Under the pieces are notes generated by a model that did not search any database, was not told the DNA's origin, and saw only the letters and a list, made by a program, of their open reading frames with translations. The position numbers were made by a program, and so were the translations under genes. A stretch of 15,877 nucleotides of DNA from PVC group bacterium (GTDB taxonomy: Bacteria; Verrucomicrobiota; Kiritimatiellia; UBA8416; PXDI01), in NCBI GenBank assembly GCA_003565095.1, contig PXDI01000219.1:1-15877 (forward strand). The letters are read 5' to 3'. Positions 13,464 through 15,877 of this stretch are shown one piece after another; positions within the stretch are counted from its first letter, which is position 1; the number at the start of each line of letters is the position of its first letter.

Positions 13464-15557
13464 ATGAGTGATAAAGACAAGCAGAATGGAAACAAGCGTA
13501 AGCTCCGGGTGGCGCTGGCCGGTAATCCGAATGCCGGAAAAACCACGCTGTTTAATGCATTGACTGAAAATGACCGGCACGTTGCAAACTATCCGGGTGT
13601 AACGGTCGAGTGTTTTGAAGGCAGCTTTGTGCACGACGGTGTTGCGATTGATTTGCTTGATCTTCCCGGCACCTACAGTTTGTCCGCGCATTCGGACGAC
13701 GAACGCGTGGCGCGCAATGTACTGGTTGAAACACATCCGGATCTGGTTGTGGCGGTGGTGGATGCCTCCAATCTCGAACGCAACCTGTATCTTGTCACGC
13801 AGATAATGGAGCTGAATCTGCCGCTGCTGCTGGTCTTTAATAAAATGGATCTTGCCGAAGACCGGGGTTTTAATCTTGATGCGGTGCATCTTTCCAAGTT
13901 GTTCCATATGCCGATTGTTGCCACCGTTGGGTCGCGTGCCAAAGGCATAACCGATCTGGCTGCGGCAATTGTGCGCACGGCAACGAATCCCGAAAAGCCG
14001 GAACTGCCGGTTATAAGCTACGGGCGTGATATTGAGCAGGCACTTGAGGAACTGGTTCCGCTCGTGCAAACAATTCCGGACTGGGCAGCCCGCCCGCGCT
14101 GGTTTGCGGTGAAGCTGCTTGAGAATGATCCGGATATCATTGCGCAAATGAAAGCGCTTGGGGCGCCGGCGGCACAACTGGCGGCACCTGTGCAGCGTTG
14201 GCGTGATGAAATTCAGAAGCGCGCCGGAGATGCCATCGAGGTGTTGTTTGCCGATAGACGTTATGGCTTTATTTCCGGTGCCTGCCAGGAGGCGCTGCGT
14301 GTAACCGCGGAACGCCGTCATGACTGGTCGGACCGTGTCGATGAATTTGTTACCCATCCGGTTCTGGGGATCCCGATCTTCCTGGTAATGATGTATGCGC
14401 TGTTTTTTCTGACCTTCATGCTGGGCGGCCCGCCGATGGAGTGGATTGAGGGCGGTTTTGATTCCCTGGCGGCGTGGATTACCGGCATATGGCCCGGCGG
14501 GCCTGACAGTATTCTGCTTTCGCTGCTCACCGATGGTATTATCGGCGGCGTTGGCGGTGTGTTGACTTTTCTGCCGAATATTCTTTTTCTGTTTGCCGGG
14601 ATTGCCTTGTTGGAAGACTCCGGCTATATGGCCCGCGGGGCATTCATCATGGACCGCTTTATGCATAAGATCGGTTTGCACGGCCGCAGTTTCATTCCGA
14701 TGATGGTCGGTTTCGGCTGTACGGTGCCGGCGATCATGGCCACCCGCACGCTTAACAACAAACGCGACCGCCTGACAACGATCTTAGTGCTGCCGCTGAT
14801 CAGTTGCGGTGCGCGTTTTCCGATCTATGCGCTGTTTATTCCGATCTTTTTCCCCGAGGCGTGGCGCGCACCGGTGCTTATGAGCATGTACATCATCGGT
14901 ATAGTACTGGCGGCCGGCCTGGCAAAGTTGCTGCGCTCAACCATTCTCAAGGGAGAAAGTTCTCTTTTTGTAATCGAACTTCCTCCCTACCGTATGCCGA
15001 CAGTACGCGGCATGCTGCGCCATACCTGGTCGCGCGGTCGTCAGTTCATTCGCAAAGCCAGTACAGTTATTCTGGCCGCATCAGTGATTATCTGGGCGTT
15101 GTTGCAGTTTCCGGCAGTCCCTGATGAGAAGATTGAGGGACTCGATTCCGGCGCGGCGCATCAGGCGGCGCTGGAATATTCCACTGCCGGCCGGATCGGT
15201 AAAACCATGGAAACGGTCATGCAGCCGATCGGGATTGACTGGCGGGCGACAACCGCCCTGCTGGGCGCTTTCATTGCCAAAGAGGTTTTTGTTGCGCAAT
15301 TGGCGATTGTGTATGCCGCCGATGAAGAAGACACCGATACCCTTTCAGAACGGCTGCGCGCGGCATATACACCATTGCAGGCGTTCTGTATAATGCTTTT
15401 CTGCCTGATCAGTCTGCCGTGTGTGGCAACCTGTGCCGCCACCCGGCTGGAAACACAATCGTGGCGCTGGGCACTGGCGCAAATCGTGGGACTGACCCTA
15501 CTGGCATATTTTATTACCGGAATGGTCTTTCAGCTTGGCCGCCTGCTGGGACTTTAG
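13464..15557 (+). CDS. feoB: FeoB, ferrous iron transporter with GTPase domain
   Basis: 697 residues. The N-terminal G domain has G1 GNPNAGKTT (20-28), the G2 region NYPGVTVE, G3 DLPGT (66-70) and G4 NKMD (126-129). A helical spacer follows (about 200-300), then a membrane domain with Gate-type repeats including GFGCTVPAIMATRTL and, in the C-terminal half, SLPCVATCAATR. It imports Fe(II) across the inner membrane and is typical of organisms meeting reduced iron. Length is a little below the E. coli protein but complete. Only a weak AAAG stands before the start, and the 5' leader is entirely repeat. The first codons (AAGCAGAATGGAAACAAG) also resemble the repeat motif AAGCAGAATGGAGACGAG. Confidence 0.96.
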   Translation: MSDKDKQNGNKRKLRVALAGNPNAGKTTLFNALTENDRHVANYPGVTVECFEGSFVHDGVAIDLLDLPGTYSLSAHSDDERVARNVLVETHPDLVVAVVDASNLERNLYLVTQIMELNLPLLLVFNKMDLAEDRGFNLDAVHLSKLFHMPIVATVGSRAKGITDLAAAIVRTATNPEKPELPVISYGRDIEQALEELVPLVQTIPDWAARPRWFAVKLLENDPDIIAQMKALGAPAAQLAAPVQRWRDEIQKRAGDAIEVLFADRRYGFISGACQEALRVTAERRHDWSDRVDEFVTHPVLGIPIFLVMMYALFFLTFMLGGPPMEWIEGGFDSLAAWITGIWPGGPDSILLSLLTDGIIGGVGGVLTFLPNILFLFAGIALLEDSGYMARGAFIMDRFMHKIGLHGRSFIPMMVGFGCTVPAIMATRTLNNKRDRLTTILVLPLISCGARFPIYALFIPIFFPEAWRAPVLMSMYIIGIVLAAGLAKLLRSTILKGESSLFVIELPPYRMPTVRGMLRHTWSRGRQFIRKASTVILAASVIIWALLQFPAVPDEKIEGLDSGAAHQAALEYSTAGRIGKTMETVMQPIGIDWRATTALLGAFIAKEVFVAQLAIVYAADEEDTDTLSERLRAAYTPLQAFCIMLFCLISLPCVATCAATRLETQSWRWALAQIVGLTLLAYFITGMVFQLGRLLGL

Positions 15558-15567
15558 GGAACCCGTT

Positions 15568-15651
15568 GAACGTGAAATGTAGAGCGAGGAGCGTTCGGGA
15601 CGGGCGCAGAATCCGAAAAAAGATACGTTCTACGTTCCACACTCCACGTTT
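15568..15651. repeat. Inverted heptamer-period arrays between feoB and the convergent gene
   Basis: The right arm is in exact 7-nt phase: TACGTTC 15624-15630, TACGTTC 15631-15637, CACACTC 15638-15644, CACGTTT 15645-15651. The left arm, 15568-15595, reads GAACGTG, AAATGTA, GAGCGAG, GAGCGTT and is a degenerate reverse complement of it. The gap separates two convergent genes, so a folded transcript could form on both strands and end transcription, though no T-tract is seen. Confidence 0.65.
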
Positions 15652-15664
15652 TACAGCCTCTGTC

Positions 15665-15877
15665 TCACCAGTTGCAAATGTCCAGCTTGCCTTCGTATTC
15701 AACTTTGTAAACGACCGGGCGTTCGGAATCATCCGCTGCGGCATCTATCCAGACATAAGCCGGGGCGTTGTGGCTGGGACGTCCGCCGGAGAGGCGAAAG
15801 GCGCATTCGCGGCCGTTGTCGAGCCGGGTGAGGCGGTTGATTTTATTGCGTACGCCGCGGAAAGCCAGCTCCCGGCG
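15665..15877 (-). CDS. C-terminal part of an unidentified protein (truncated by window edge)
   Basis: The last 70 codons and the stop of a minus-strand gene whose start lies beyond the window. The peptide opens RRELAFRGVRNKINRLTRLD and continues with a mix of polar and aromatic residues (AYVWIDAAADD, RPVVYKVEYEG), ending LDICNW. It is not hydrophobic and shows strand-like alternation. I cannot name it. Codon use resembles the neighbouring genes, and the stop lies just past the heptamer repeat, which supports a real gene end. It is convergent with feoB. Confidence 0.6.
   Translation of the reverse strand, partial: RRELAFRGVRNKINRLTRLDNGRECAFRLSGGRPSHNAPAYVWIDAAADDSERPVVYKVEYEGKLDICNW

Noticed and set aside
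13455..14681. 408-codon open frame on the minus strand
   Set aside because: It lies wholly opposite feoB, whose GTPase and membrane motifs are unmistakable; the antisense protein is His/Arg/Gln-rich with no recognisable domain.
15514..15744. 76-codon minus-strand open frame across the feoB end
   Set aside because: It overlaps the end of feoB and the heptamer repeat; the better-supported minus-strand frame is the one ending at 15665.

Overview
The window reads as a chromosomal segment of an anaerobic or microaerophilic, polysaccharide-degrading Gram-negative bacterium of moderately high GC. The reasons are a large glycosidase-like enzyme, a lipobox-bearing lipoprotein, a Feo ferrous-iron system, and many long intergenic spacers filled with degenerate short tandem repeats. 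My guess is the PVC group (Kiritimatiellota, Lentisphaerota or Verrucomicrobiota). That is an inference from general style; no rRNA or other marker gene is present.

Layout, left to right. Positions 1-358 hold no gene: a run of six consecutive hairpins (about 10-237) is followed by a composite repeat. Next comes a minus-strand block. It contains an 827-residue (alpha/alpha)6 glycosidase-like protein whose last ~140 residues are a beta-carbonic-anhydrase-like domain (359-2842). It also contains an ArsG-type permease (2926-3612), an ArsF-type thioredoxin-fold membrane protein (3609-4133), a small CxxC thioredoxin (4136-4363), a UPF0718/ArsP-type permease (4595-5986) and a secreted repeat protein (6396-6962). 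A plus-strand block follows: ArsR family repressor (7307-7627), a DGC-domain cysteine-rich protein (7788-8168), and a lipoprotein joining a SurA-like N-domain to a thioredoxin domain (8215-9228). After it lie an MntA antitoxin (9562-9891) and a frameshifted HepT/HEPN toxin (9860-10199). Then comes a classical arsenic operon, arsR-acr3-arsC (10484-12448), with a near-consensus promoter and a palindromic operator. Last are a DtxR-type regulator, feoA and feoB (12513-15557), and the C-terminal end of an unidentified minus-strand gene (15665-15877).

How the genes fit together. ArsC reduces arsenate to arsenite and Acr3 exports it under ArsR control. The second arsenic-type cluster combines ArsF, ArsG, a UPF0718 permease, a small thioredoxin, a DGC protein and a thioredoxin lipoprotein. 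It looks like a thiol/redox-coupled pathway, possibly for organic or nitroaromatic arsenicals by analogy with ArsEFG. Iron uptake by FeoAB is probably repressed by the adjacent DtxR-family protein.

The most unusual points are the glycosidase/carbonic-anhydrase-like fusion, the SurA-like/thioredoxin lipoprotein in an arsenic locus, and the repeats. Several unrelated intergenic arrays keep an exact 7-nt period. One composite repeat follows two different genes (the fusion gene and feoA) in the same order and orientation.
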